Shown: one piece after another, positions 48,108 through 58,839 of the stretch
Layout of the letters: each line of letters starts with the position of its first letter
Numbering within the stretch: the first letter of the stretch is position 1
Assembly: GCA_037074615.1 (NCBI GenBank)
Contig: CM073538.1
Location: 23,027,068 to 23,091,067 of the forward strand
DNA: 64,000 nucleotides
Direction: 5' to 3'
Source: Leucaena leucocephala
Taxonomy: Eukaryota; Streptophyta; Magnoliopsida; Fabales; Fabaceae
The notes under the pieces: model-generated
The model's database searches: none
What the model saw: the letters and a program-made list of their open reading frames with translations, nothing else
What the model was told of the DNA's origin: nothing
Position numbers and translations under genes: made by a program

Positions 48108-51100
48108 ATGGACTCGGTCCAAATCCCTCCTTTACCATCTGACCTCTCGCCCTCTGCATTTACTTTTCTTAATGCCAAATTCCACACCAGAGATAGTGTC
48201 GCCGAAGCTCCGAGTTTGGTTTCGGAGCTGCAAACTCAGTGCTCTGGTCTAGATCAAGCTTTGGTCGAATTGAATCGGAGACTCGGAGCGGGTCTTGTTG
48301 CTTATTCCTCCTTCTCCAGCCAAATCCACGATCTCTTTGGCGATTTCAATGCCAAATTGACCACTTTTACGTCCAGTTGCTCTTCCAGTATTATATCAGG
48401 TATTGCTTCTCATCTGCATCCATTCGTCTTTGTATTCTTCGATTTTTTGTTGCTAGATATTGAGATTTCTTATTTTTTGACGTTGAATGAAGATGGACCC
48501 AGTGGAGAGAAGAATTTCAGAGAGGAACTTCCGACCTTGGCGAAGGAAGTGGCGCGCTTGGAGACTGTTCGTGTCTATGCAGGTGAGTTCTTCAACTAAG
48601 CTAATGGATGGATAGCGTGGCAAGTTGTATTTTGTTTGTCATTTGAAAATTAAACACGGTGGTGTGATGAAATTACGCGTCTTAATATATATGCGTGAGA
48701 TAGATGGAGGTGAATGAATTGGCCGGGGAACAACTTAAGTCACGCCCTTGTTTTAAGTCCACGAAGAAATCATAGCACGAAAAACTTATGAGATCGTTTC
48801 AAATGTTAGCAGCATGATCTTTGTTTTAGTTCATTTTCGCTCATCAATATTTTCAGTTCCAAACCTCCTATATGGGCAACCATGCCTATATGCAATTATG
48901 CATAATGATACCATTGATGGCAGGGTTTTAAGATTAATTAGGGCAGTCATTTAAATAAAATTTCTGGATCAACATTCGATAGGGAAATGATTTATGGTGT
49001 AATCTATGTTGATGCAGTGAACTGTGTGGTTCATTTTTGTCATAGATCCTTGAGGTCATAGACTATAACTGTGATCGACGAGAAAGAGGACCTAGGCAGG
49101 GAAATGAGAACTGGTGCCGGAGTCTAGGCTCTGTTGTGTATATTTCCATGGTCATATAGACCTGTTGTGGCACTAAAAAATGCTGGGGATGTATGAGTTC
49201 ACATTGGAGTAAATTGGTGGAAATTGAAATTTAGTTATCCATCCGAGCATCATCAAACTCAACAAACAGTTTGAACTTTGAAGTATTCTGAGCTGAAGAA
49301 CTGTGGCTCCAATAATTACATTCCTCTCCAAGATCAAAGGTGTGGAGAACTGCGGTTCTTTAATTACCTTTTCATTTTGTCAAAGAAGAAGAATAAGTTT
49401 TGTGAGGGATGTGTTAGTATTGGGAAAATAAAATATTTTATCCAGCCACTTCATGAAGGTTCGAATATATCCCTTAATATTTCCCAATTAAAATATAATA
49501 TTTATAATTAATTAGGGCTTGATATGAATGTATAGGGTGTAAGAATTGAATAAAAGTTGAGTTTGGATAAACTCTGTGCCGCCACTCAACTCTATAATTA
49601 GTGTTTTTCCTAACCTTTAGAAGAAACTCACTTCTATTGTAATAATGATTTTCTAATAATGCGATTGCATAATGAGGTCTTTGGACTCCCTTTTAGTATA
49701 ATTTCTTCCTTTGTATTGGATTGGCTGTGTTCTAATAAATAATTGCCATGATTTGCCTTGATATGTGCTGCATTTGTTTTTATTTATTTTGTATTATAGT
49801 TAATGAATATTACTGGTTTCTTAAACTGCTTACTATGTCTTCCAGAGACGGCACTAAAACTTGACTCATTGGTTGGTGATATTGAAGATGCCGTATCATC
49901 TACTATGAACAAAAACCTAAGAAAGCATTCTTCTTCCCAGAATTCAGATGTGAGCTCTCCTTAATAATCAGATCCAGAGATATTACAATTCATACCGTCG
50001 CTATATTCCTTAATATATGCTCAAATATTGCAGGAAATGAGTCTGCTTGCTATTAAAACTCTTAAAATGACAGAAGAAGTTTTAACTACAATTACAAAGA
50101 CACACCCTCAGTGGAAGCATCTGGTATCAGCTGTTGATCATAGAGTAGATCGAGCTCTAGCCATTTTGAGGCCCCAAGCAATAGCTGATCATCGGGGGCT
50201 TCTTGCTTCACTTGGATGGCCCCCACCTCTTTCTTATTCAACATCAGATTCAAGGGGAGCAAATGAAGTTTTGAATCCTCTATTGAGTATGCAGGCAGAT
50301 CTCAAACGTAAGTACTCAGAAAATTTTCTTGCCTTATGCAGCCTACAGGAGTTGCAAAGACAAAGGAAAGCTAGGCAGCTTGAGGGCCATGATCTGAAAG
50401 TTGCTCAGCACCAACCACTCTGGGCAATTGAAGAGCTTGTGAATCCCATTTCATTGGCATCCCAACAGCATTTCTCTAAGTGGGTTAATAAGCCAGAGTT
50501 TATATTCACTCTTGCATATAAAATCTCAAGGGATTATGTTGACTCTATGGATGAATTATTGCAGCCATTGGTTGACGAAGCAAAGCTAGTTGGGTATAGT
50601 TGTAGAGAAGAATGGGTTGCTGCAATGGTAGCCTCCTTATCAACGTACTTGGCAAAAGAAATATTCCCTGTTTACATTAGCCAACTAGAGGAGGAAAGTG
50701 CTACAAGTTCTCTATCATCTGCTCGGATTTCATGGTTGCATCTTATTGACTTGATGATATCTTTTGACAAAAGGATCAAGTCTCTGGTAGATCACTCTGG
50801 GATCTTGCTGTCCTTTGAAGAGGATGGGATCTTGCAGAAAATTTCTTCTTTCTCTGTTTTTTGTGATCGACCAGACTGGCTTGATCTTTGGGCAGAAATA
50901 GAGCTCAATGATGCTCTGGATAAGTTAAAACCTGTCTCAGATGAAGAGAAAAACTGGAGGAAGCAAATCGAAGGAGTTGTTTTGTCATCGGGTACTGATG
51001 ATTACAAGTCTCCTCTGGTTTCCAATGCCTTTCTTCGACATCTAGCATCTCTAATTGATCGCTGTAGATCATTGCCTAGTGTTACTCTGAGGTCAAGTTT

Positions 51101-51938
51101 TCTCAAATTAGCAGCTATTCCTATTGTAAGAAACTTTTTTTATTGCATACTTATCCGCTGCCAGGAGGCTGAAGGATTGACTGCCTTAGCTGATGATGAT
51201 GCCTTAATCAAAGTTGCAATTTCCATCAATGCTGCTCACTACTTTGAGTCTGTTTTAAGGGAATGGTCTGAGGATGTCTTTTTCCTTGAAATGGGGATGG
51301 ATCAGGATGATACAGTTGAATTGTCAATTAACCCTAATAGAGATAATGAAGGATTGTCAGAGAGTCCCCAGGTATCCATCTTTGACGATGATGTGAAAAA
51401 GTTGGAGGAGTTTAGAGAAGAGTGGGTTGAAAATATATCTCTGGTTATTTTGAGAGGATTTGATGCTCGTTTACTAGAATATGTGAAGAACAGAAGGCAA
51501 TGGCAAAACAGTGAAGATGGCTGGACTATATCCAAGACTCTAGTCGAGGCTCTGGATTATCTACAAGGTAAAATGTCAGTAGTAGAAAAAGGTTTGAACA
51601 GCAGAGATTTTGTTGGGGCCTGGAGAAGTTTGGCAGCAGGAATAGATCGATTAATTTTTACTAGTATCCTTATAAGCAATGTCAAATTTCACAACGGTGG
51701 GGTAGAAAGGCTTGGTAATGATTTGGGTGTTTTATTTGGCGTGTTTGGGGCATGGTGTTTGAGGCCAGAAGGCTTCTTTCCAAAAGCCAGTGAAGGTCTC
51801 AAGTTATTGAAGATGGAAAAAAACAAAATGCATGCATGTTTGGCTGGTGGGAAGAACGGGTTGAAGGAGAATGGGATCAGGCACTTGAGTGTTAGTGAGG
51901 CAGAAAAGATCGTGAAGAGCAGAGTGTTCACGAGTTGA
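48108..51938 (+). CDS. MAG2: MAG2, RINT1/TIP20-family ER-Golgi tethering protein
   Basis: Exons 48108-48399, 48493-48582, 49846-49949 and 50034-51938 give 2391 nt and 796 residues. In Arabidopsis MAG2 is the RINT1/Tip20 component of the DSL1 complex with MIP1-3; it acts at the ER in Golgi-to-ER retrograde transport and is needed for storage-protein export. N-terminal residues 15-160 look helical (SLVSELQTQCSGLDQALVEL; TLAKEVARLETVRVYAETAL). The large last exon holds the RINT1/TIP20 domain, with SAVDHRVDRALAILRPQAIA, QPLWAIEELVNP, RDYVDSMDELLQPLVDEAKL, WLHLIDLMISFDKR, FCDRPDWLDLWAEIEL and LRGFDARLLEYVKNRRQW. It ends EAEKIVKSRVFTS. Length and motif order fit full-length MAG2. No frame breaks. 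Intron 1 (93 nt) is in frame and open, so its retention would insert 31 residues. Confidence 0.96.
48400..48492 (+). other. MAG2 intron 1, stop-free and divisible by three
   Basis: The 93-nt intron has GT/AG ends but no in-frame stop. Read through, it adds 31 mostly hydrophobic residues (including HPFVFVFFDFLLLDIEISYF) between exons 1 and 2. The removed form matches known MAG2 proteins, so splicing is the default. Confidence 0.7.
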
Positions 51939-52680
51939 ATTTTCTGGGTAAAATCTCGTTGCATTTGATTTCATTTTTAGTGCATGCACAGCACGGCAGA
52001 GTTGTTGGATAAGGACAGTGATGATGCATGAAGATTTAGATGGAGACCATCATGTCGTACAAGGCCATGGACATGCTGAACTCAGAGGCACAGAAGTACA
52101 AGCTTATTGAACAGATCCTGTTCAAGATCATTGAGGACATGCTGGAACTAACTCAAATCAAAGTCACAAATTATTTTTGGAAATTTGCAATAAACTTAAT
52201 CCTAGAATATTCTTATTCTTAGTCATTACAATATTCATATATGAGGTTAGATCGATATGTATTGTACAATGTTTGGATGAATGTACAATGAGGAAATCCA
52301 TTTTGTTTTCTTTTTCAACCTTGAGGAACCTTTCTGGATATAAGTATCATAATATCATTTTATTGTAATTCGAATTATGGACTTAGAGAGATATTCTAGT
52401 TTTTAAGTGTTTAGAGTTACTCTAGATAATTTGTCTTGTTTGATATTAATATTATTTAAGAAATTGACGTCTAGAGAAATACGGCTGCATTCACCCTTGC
52501 TGGTCGTGTTCCCCGGCTGAATGCAGTTACCGAGTTCATCAATTGGGCCGATGCAAGCAAGTTAACTTTCATTCTCTGTTCCAACCGATAAACCCTCTGG
52601 ATTAAATGGCGACAAACCCTCAAAAACTAAAGTTTTAAAATAACTCTTGACATAAATATTAATTTATTTTTTTTAAAAAA
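51939..52680. other. MAG2 3' UTR and intergenic DNA
   Basis: The 300 bases after the stop are less AT-rich and include an ORF at 52040-52222 (METIMSYKAMDMLNSEAQKY) that could be a gene relic or simply 3' UTR. I do not recognise it. Confidence 0.4.
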
Positions 52681-52724
52681 TAAATAATTATATTTATCCA
52701 AAAAAACTTAGACTAAATTATAGT

Positions 52725-53098
52725 CTAAAACTATAGTTTTGAATAAGCTATTGAGAGTAGCTTATAGAACAGTAATAGAATTTATGAACTATTCAATTAC
52801 TATTTTACCCTTACTTTTTCTTACATCCTCTCATCTCTCCTCTCTCTTTTCCCTTCTCCACAATCTCTCCTATTTTCTCTCTTTTTCACCCTCTCATCTC
52901 TCATATTTTTAATAAAGTCATATTTTTTTAATAATTTCTCAATTACAAAAATTCTTCTACTAATAACTATTCAAATACTCATCTATTTATAACTATTTTT
53001 TTCCTTAAACTATTATCTAAAAGTTATTTTTTAAAAGTTATCTAGAAAGCCTTTTTTTTATAAATTATTTTATAAACTCTTATCCAACCAAGCTCTAA
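52725..53098. mobile_element. TIR-element fragment of the CT-rich family
   Basis: Shares GTTTTGAATAAGCTATTGAG and CAATTACTATTTTACCCTTA plus the CT-rich core with the 4.5 kb and 53.2 kb elements. The right end (TATCCAACCAAGCTC) resembles the family end. The left TIR is missing or too diverged to place. Confidence 0.55.
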
Positions 53099-53180
53099 AG
53101 CTGTGTAAGATTTAGAAATGAAAGTGTGGATCCAAATTGACTTAAATAAAGGTTCAGTCGCATTATAGGTCTATAATTTA

Positions 53181-53688
53181 GGACCTGTTTGGTTTTCACT
53201 AAACTATAGTTTTAAAAGTTTTTTTGGGGCAAAACCTTAGTTTAGAAAAATTTTAAAACAAACAGTTATATTTGTTCAAACGGGCTTTTAAACTAAACCA
53301 TGGTTTAAAACCAATGTTTCAGATAAGCTGGTTAGAGTAGCTTATGGAACAGTAAAAGAACTTATAAACTAACAAATTACTATATTACCCATACTTTTTT
53401 TTACACTATCTCTCCTACTTTTTCTTACACTATCTCTCCTATCTCCTACTTTTTCTTACATCCTCTCTTTTCTTTCTTACACTCTCTCTCCTCTCTCCTC
53501 ATTTAATACCCATACCCTTTTTTGTAATTTACCAATAATAAAAGTATTTCTAGAAATAACTATCCAAACACTCATTTATTCAAAACCACTTTTTTTTTTC
53601 ATAAACTCTTCTCCAAAAGCCCTTTTCTATAAGCTGCCAAAAACCCTTTTTTCATAAGCCCGTTTCTAAAATTCTATCCAAACGGCCC
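53181..53688. mobile_element. Harbinger-like non-autonomous TIR element, CT-rich core
   Basis: The left end GGACCTGTTTGG and the inverted right end GGGCCGTTTGG are bordered by TTA on both sides (53178-53180 and 53689-53691). The interior has CATGGTTTAAAACC-like inverted motifs and a TTACACTATCTCTCCTA array. Same family as the elements near 4.5, 52.7 and 60.7-61.5 kb. No ORF. Confidence 0.7.
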
Positions 53689-53699
53689 TTAATAGCTCA

Positions 53700-55660
53700 A
53701 TAAGCTTACAATGACTTTGAGACCACAAGTAACCGATATAATTATTGATGAATATGGCTGATTGTTTTTTTATAAGAAAAAATTTAAAAGGGAGTTAAAT
53801 TTACCCACGATTGAATAGTAGGATAAAGCCTCAATTCCTCCTAGATGATACTAATATTGGGTAGGATGAGTCGTCAATTACTCTCAGGCATTAAATAATA
53901 TACCAAACTAGTAATTAAGTTAGTTATTTATAATGATTGTATTGGTTTCTATAAAATATCACTTTTAATCATGTGTATTTAAATTATCTTAATAGAAACC
54001 CCCAGTAATATGTATAATCATATATGAATATTTAAGACTAAAACAGATTTTTTATTGAACTCTTATATTTATGATAGGAGAGAGGAAGTACTAAAAATGT
54101 ATTTTGAGACTAAGAATATTAATTTTTATTATAAACTAATTATAAACCAAATCAAACATGTAGCTAAGGTCTCAACTTTTAATGAAGCCATAGATTTGGT
54201 CCAATTAGGTTTTTTGCGGAAAATTAAATGAAGCCTACCTTTAAACAGCCCCAACAAGATTCATTGTCTGCTTTTGTCTCCTCCCGGTGCTGACCACAAG
54301 ATCATGAAACAAAATGCAGGTAGCTATTAAATTTGGAAGACATTTCTGTCGGTCACATGTTGATTGAATTGAATCCACTATAGAAATTGATGTACAGTTT
54401 AGTTGGACTTGGTGATTATAAGGTAAAGCACCGCTAAGTACTCTGTGGCCACCGACTTCTCTGAAATAATGGGTACGATGCCCAAATATTCTTCTGCAAC
54501 CAGTTACAATAATCCTCACCCTCTAAGGCCTAAAAAGAAAAAGAAATACTAAAGTATTCACTTTGTGGAAGAATTTGCTTCCACTCTTGAGCGCAAGTGT
54601 ATAGACTCATAGATTGGTATCATCCAACAATGATTAAACATTCACTTGAGGGAGCTTTTTCTTCTCTGGGTCTGTTACTAGTGTATGAAAGTTGCTTGCT
54701 TTATGGACACAATTTAATTTGTTTAATGTTTACTGCGATGTCACTTCCGGAATCATGCATGTGAGAGTTATAAGGGGAAAATGAGAAACTGATGTAACCG
54801 ATTACTCAGAGGTGTTTCACCAGCCCTAAGAATAGAGACCCTAGTTATTACTTGTTCGCTTCCTCTATCTCGTGCCCTACACGCTATCATCGACAAGTAC
54901 TGGATTGCAGCAGTAATACACTGTCGTGTTGAATCTATTTTTTCTTTTAACGACGTTGAGAGCCTATGAGATAACTGCCGACCTACGCAGGCTAGGCAAT
55001 GGAAATTTAATTACTAAGATGACAACTACTCAGGAAGGCTTAACTCTTGGCTGGAATAGAAAGATTAAGGTTTTCTCCAATTTAATAAACTTGTGGTATA
55101 GTGACATAAGTTTTCTACTAAGTAGATAGAAAGTTGTCGATAATCTTAAAAAGAAAAGAAAAGTTTAGGATAGAAATTATCATGAGTTTAGTATTTATAG
55201 CAGAAGACATGGGAAATAATTTATGATCATGTATGTTTAGAAAATCAAACACATTTGTGCTATGTGGCTTGCACAGTGCGATCATCATATGGATACATAG
55301 ATGATGATTATGATGGATCAGCTAATGGAATGCATTGACCATATATATATATATTCATTTGGTGCCAAATATAAGATCTAATTTATAATATAAATTATAT
55401 TATAAACTATATCATATATTTAAAATAAGAGGAATACATATAATGCGCAAATGGTTTTGTAATAACTTGACCTTATGTGGCTTTTGGCAATCTTTTTATG
55501 TTGAGGAAAAAGTGAAAGAGAAGTAGCAGTTATAGAAGAAATTAGGGTACAAGCCAACAAAAAATTGGACCTTGAAAGTTGCCAACTTTGCAAACAGTAA
55601 CAAGGTCCATTCTCATGTGCATGTACCTTGTGCTCGAGGACGCACTGTTTAACTCTACTA
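53700..55660. other. intergenic DNA with an unassigned higher-complexity block
   Basis: AT-rich on both sides, but 54230-55130 has more balanced composition and two moderate ORFs: minus strand 54241-54519 (starts MRIIVTGCRRIFGHRTHYFR) and plus strand 54926-55129. Neither shows a domain I know. It may be a decayed transposon, a lncRNA or an old gene fragment. Confidence 0.35.
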
Positions 55661-55673
55661 ATTCAATTAGTGA

Positions 55674-55678
<5 letters not shown>

Positions 55679-55712
<34 letters not shown>
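55679..55712. repeat. TG microsatellite
   Basis: A run of about 16 TG dinucleotides. Confidence 0.9.
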
Positions 55713-55715
<3 letters not shown>

Positions 55716-57340
55716 ACGCACTAATTGAAGTGAAACAAGTATGATGAGTTTAATTAGAGTAATATTTTTGGAAGCAAATTAAATCTAAGAATGTGATTTC
55801 CCGATGATGAGTGTGGTGGGACATTGAGGAAGAAAATTAAGCAATGAATCACCGAAAGCAGGAAGAGAGGGCTCTGGGGAGTGTCTGTAAATCAAAGGAC
55901 AGTGAGGTATGGTTGCTTTGGATTTTGGTTGTGGATTATGGTTCCTCCAATCAGCAAAGGACATGTCTGATTCATGGGAATTGTGTGATTGTGTCTTTCT
56001 CGAAACATAAATCTGGTTTGCTCCTATGATGCAACCGCAAAGTTAGGGCAATACTTACTTAATAATATGTCTGGTAAATAACGCCAACCCTCCAATTATT
56101 GGCCTTGTCTCTACCCTCCCTCCACAGTATTTACCTCCAATTACCTTGGCAAATGCTGTGGAGAGTCCTCTAAATAGGATTGAATTTGACGATAATGAAT
56201 AATAAAAATGGCTCAAAAATCTCTAATTACAAAATTTATTGTTTAAAAGTATGTAAGGATTTATATTTTTTAGCATGTGCAACTTATATTCAATATGTAC
56301 AATTTTTCTTCAACTAATGTTTACAAGTGTAACTATTTTTATCATATATAAATGCCTCATATTTTACATAAAATTAAAGATATGTTGTCTACAACTAAAA
56401 AAACAGTTCCGCCAGTGAAAAATAAATTGCACTTACGTCCTTAAATAAATTTTGTAATTTTTTTTATTAGTTTTCCCTAAAAACTAAGTAAACATTAGTC
56501 ACATCAATAAATAATTAATACCCCTTTAATCCTAGATGTAAAAGGCTAAAAGTTAGTAGTTAAAGGAGTTTGTTTTGATATAAAATATAATATCTCAATT
56601 TATTTTATTTTTTAAATTAATTTATAATTTTTTTATAAATTATCTTTATTGATAATATATATTAAGAGAATTTTTTAATCAAGAGAGCAAGTTTCTATAT
56701 AAATGATTAAAATTGTTATTTTAAAATAATAATACACATATTTTAACTAATATTTTTAATCTTTATAAATAAATTAGTTATTTAACTTTTTTTAATGAAA
56801 AAGAGTAAAATAACAATATATATGGTGACTCATGATTAATTAAATTCTTGGACGTTAATCTTCAGTCATGTCATCTTGATGTGAAGGATTTGTTGCCTGA
56901 TGCTTTGATTTCTTTTCCTTTTTCTTTCTTTTGGTACAATGATGCCTTGATTTCTAAAAACATTAGAACATGGAGAGAGACAAAGAAACAACGCAATATC
57001 TTATACGGGCCCAACAACAAAAATCCCTCCTTATTTTAACATCAAGATTATTTTTGGGATTCTCCCTTTCAAATTTTTTACTAATAAAGTTAGAATCTTA
57101 AATTCCATGTAACAGTAAAAAAGTTTCATACTTACCCACCATAAGCACACTGTAACCTGATGGTGCAAGAATACAATATAAACTAATTAAGCAAACACTT
57201 TAATAAGTTTAATTTCATTTGCTTCTGAATCATACAATCATCAATTGATATAATATACAAACTTCTGATGAATTATCATTTTTGCATACATTTACCAATC
57301 ATTTTTTGTCATACGCCACTTACATAATCAAGGAGTTCAA
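55713..57340. other. intergenic DNA, no gene seen
   Basis: An ORF at 55844-56029 (starts MNHRKQEERALGSVCKSKDS) sits in a more complex patch but has no recognisable domain. The rest is AT-rich. Confidence 0.4.
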
Positions 57341-57349
57341 TTTTAATTA

Positions 57350-57385
57350 AATTGTTTTATCATACATATGTATGATAAAACAATT
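57350..57385. repeat. 36-bp perfect palindrome
   Basis: AATTGTTTTATCATACAT (57350-57367) is followed immediately by its exact reverse complement (57368-57385), centred on CATATG-type sequence with no loop. Confidence 0.95.
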
Positions 57386-58372
57386 GAAAGCTAAGTCTAT
57401 ACGATGAAAATTTCCAAACATAAAAGGATCACAAACAAAAACAATAGTGATGAATCATAGTTTTTGTTTGTCGGTCAATTAATTATACCATTTAAATTCT
57501 TTAATATAAAATATAGTTGACTAATTTATAGAGATTAAAACTTAATATTAGTAAATTTGATCTTATATTAAATGATAGATGTAGTATCATGGGCCAGATA
57601 CTAGGTAGCCGATCGATTGAACACAAAACTGATGCAAGAGATCGAAGAATGGTGAAATTGGATCAATCAAATGGTATAGGACATGATTCAATGAAGTGAA
57701 AATTCTACCAAAACAGCGAATAAACCTAAAACAAAACAGTAGTAGTAGTTGAAATTTTTAGTACAGTTAATACAGTCTTTTGTTCTTGTTGGTTGATCTG
57801 TTGGTAGCCACATTTTTCTGTTGCTATTCATACCAGCCCTAGAATTTAGATCTTGCATGAAAACAAACCGTCTACTGATTATAAAATCTGAACAGGACAA
57901 CATCAATAAATTACGGAGGATTACACACAAACACATATATAGAAAGCTTCACAAAATTTCTATTTTTAACACGGCATAATACACTGTCATAATTTCTTAA
58001 TTCATTCTTTAAAGAGTTCCGTTTTGATAAAATGTATATATATGAAGGAACATTTTGGTTGACAACCAAATACATAACCTTAATTTTCGTGAGAATCAAA
58101 CAAGAGGATAACGTTTTTTTATGACATTAACATCTGCAATTTTAGGGTGTATAAAAACCCTAATTATTTAAAACTGCCTCATCAGGGTGGATGCATCAGA
58201 AGATATGATAGGTTGGTGATGGCGTCAGAAACTATAAAATGCACTGTGATGGTGGACCAATAATGTTCTGTAGAATGCGTGACAAGAGGGCCCTGATTAG
58301 TAACTATTCAAGATAATCAAAAAGTTGCTAAGGCATCGAAGAAACTTTGAATTTCTGTTCCCTCATCCCTGT
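57386..58372. other. intergenic DNA upstream of the second PRE gene
   Basis: A short Stowaway-like relic spans about 57494-57592 (TTCTTTAATATAAAATATAG inverted as ATCTTATATTAAATGATAG). Minus-strand ORFs at 57688-58099 have no domain. The last 250 bases are the presumed PRE promoter. Confidence 0.4.
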
Positions 58373-58373
58373 C

Positions 58374-58384
58374 TCTATTTAAGC
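58374..58384 (+). promoter_or_regulatory. TATA-like box of the second PRE gene
   Basis: TCTATTTAAGC about 90-100 bases before the start codon; position fits a plant core promoter. Confidence 0.45.
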
Positions 58385-58472
58385 TGCTCCTTGGTGGCCT
58401 TCGTCCTTATCAGAGCAACAAGAAAGAACCTAGCTGGAGAGCCAAAGTTAAAATCTTTCACCGATCATCATC

Positions 58473-58839
58473 ATGTCCGGCCGAAGAACTTCGTCAAGAC
58501 TCTCAGAGAATGAGATTAATGAGATTGTTTCCAGGTTACAGGCAGTACTTCCACGACTGAACCGAAGAAACAACTCAAGGGTATGACGAAGACTTACATA
58601 TATACATATTGAGATATACTCATAGTTTAATAATGAACAAGTATTAAATTAAATGAGGCTTTGTGGATTTTAATTTGGTGCAGGCATCGGTATCGAAGAT
58701 TGTGAAAGAAGCTTGTTGTCACGTGGAGAAGCTTCAGAAAGAGGTGGACGAGCTTAGTGAGAAACTTTCAGGGTTGATGGATTCTGTGGATATAAATGAT
58801 ATTGATGAACAAAGCCTTCGAAATATTCTTCAACAATGA
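58473..58839 (+). CDS. PRE: divergent PRE-like atypical bHLH protein
   Basis: Two exons, 58473-58580 and 58684-58839, encode 87 residues. The start MSGRRTSSRLSENEINEIVS, the helix ending LQAVLPRLN, the intron position just before the second helix (ASVSKIVKEACCHVEKLQKE) and the EVDELSEKLSGLMD heptads identify the PRE group. As in other PREs there is no basic DNA-binding region, so it should act by dimerising with other HLH proteins. It differs from the copy at 37 kb: the spacer between helices is shorter, the second helix reads KIVKEACCHV rather than KVLQETCNHI, and the conserved end AAIIRSLLM is replaced by DEQSLRNILQQ. The frame is intact. It resembles the divergent PRE4/BNQ3-like members; exact orthology needs a tree. 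Confidence 0.9.

Noticed and set aside
52040..52222. 60-residue ORF after MAG2
   Set aside because: No domain, lies in the likely 3' UTR, and has no visible partner exons.
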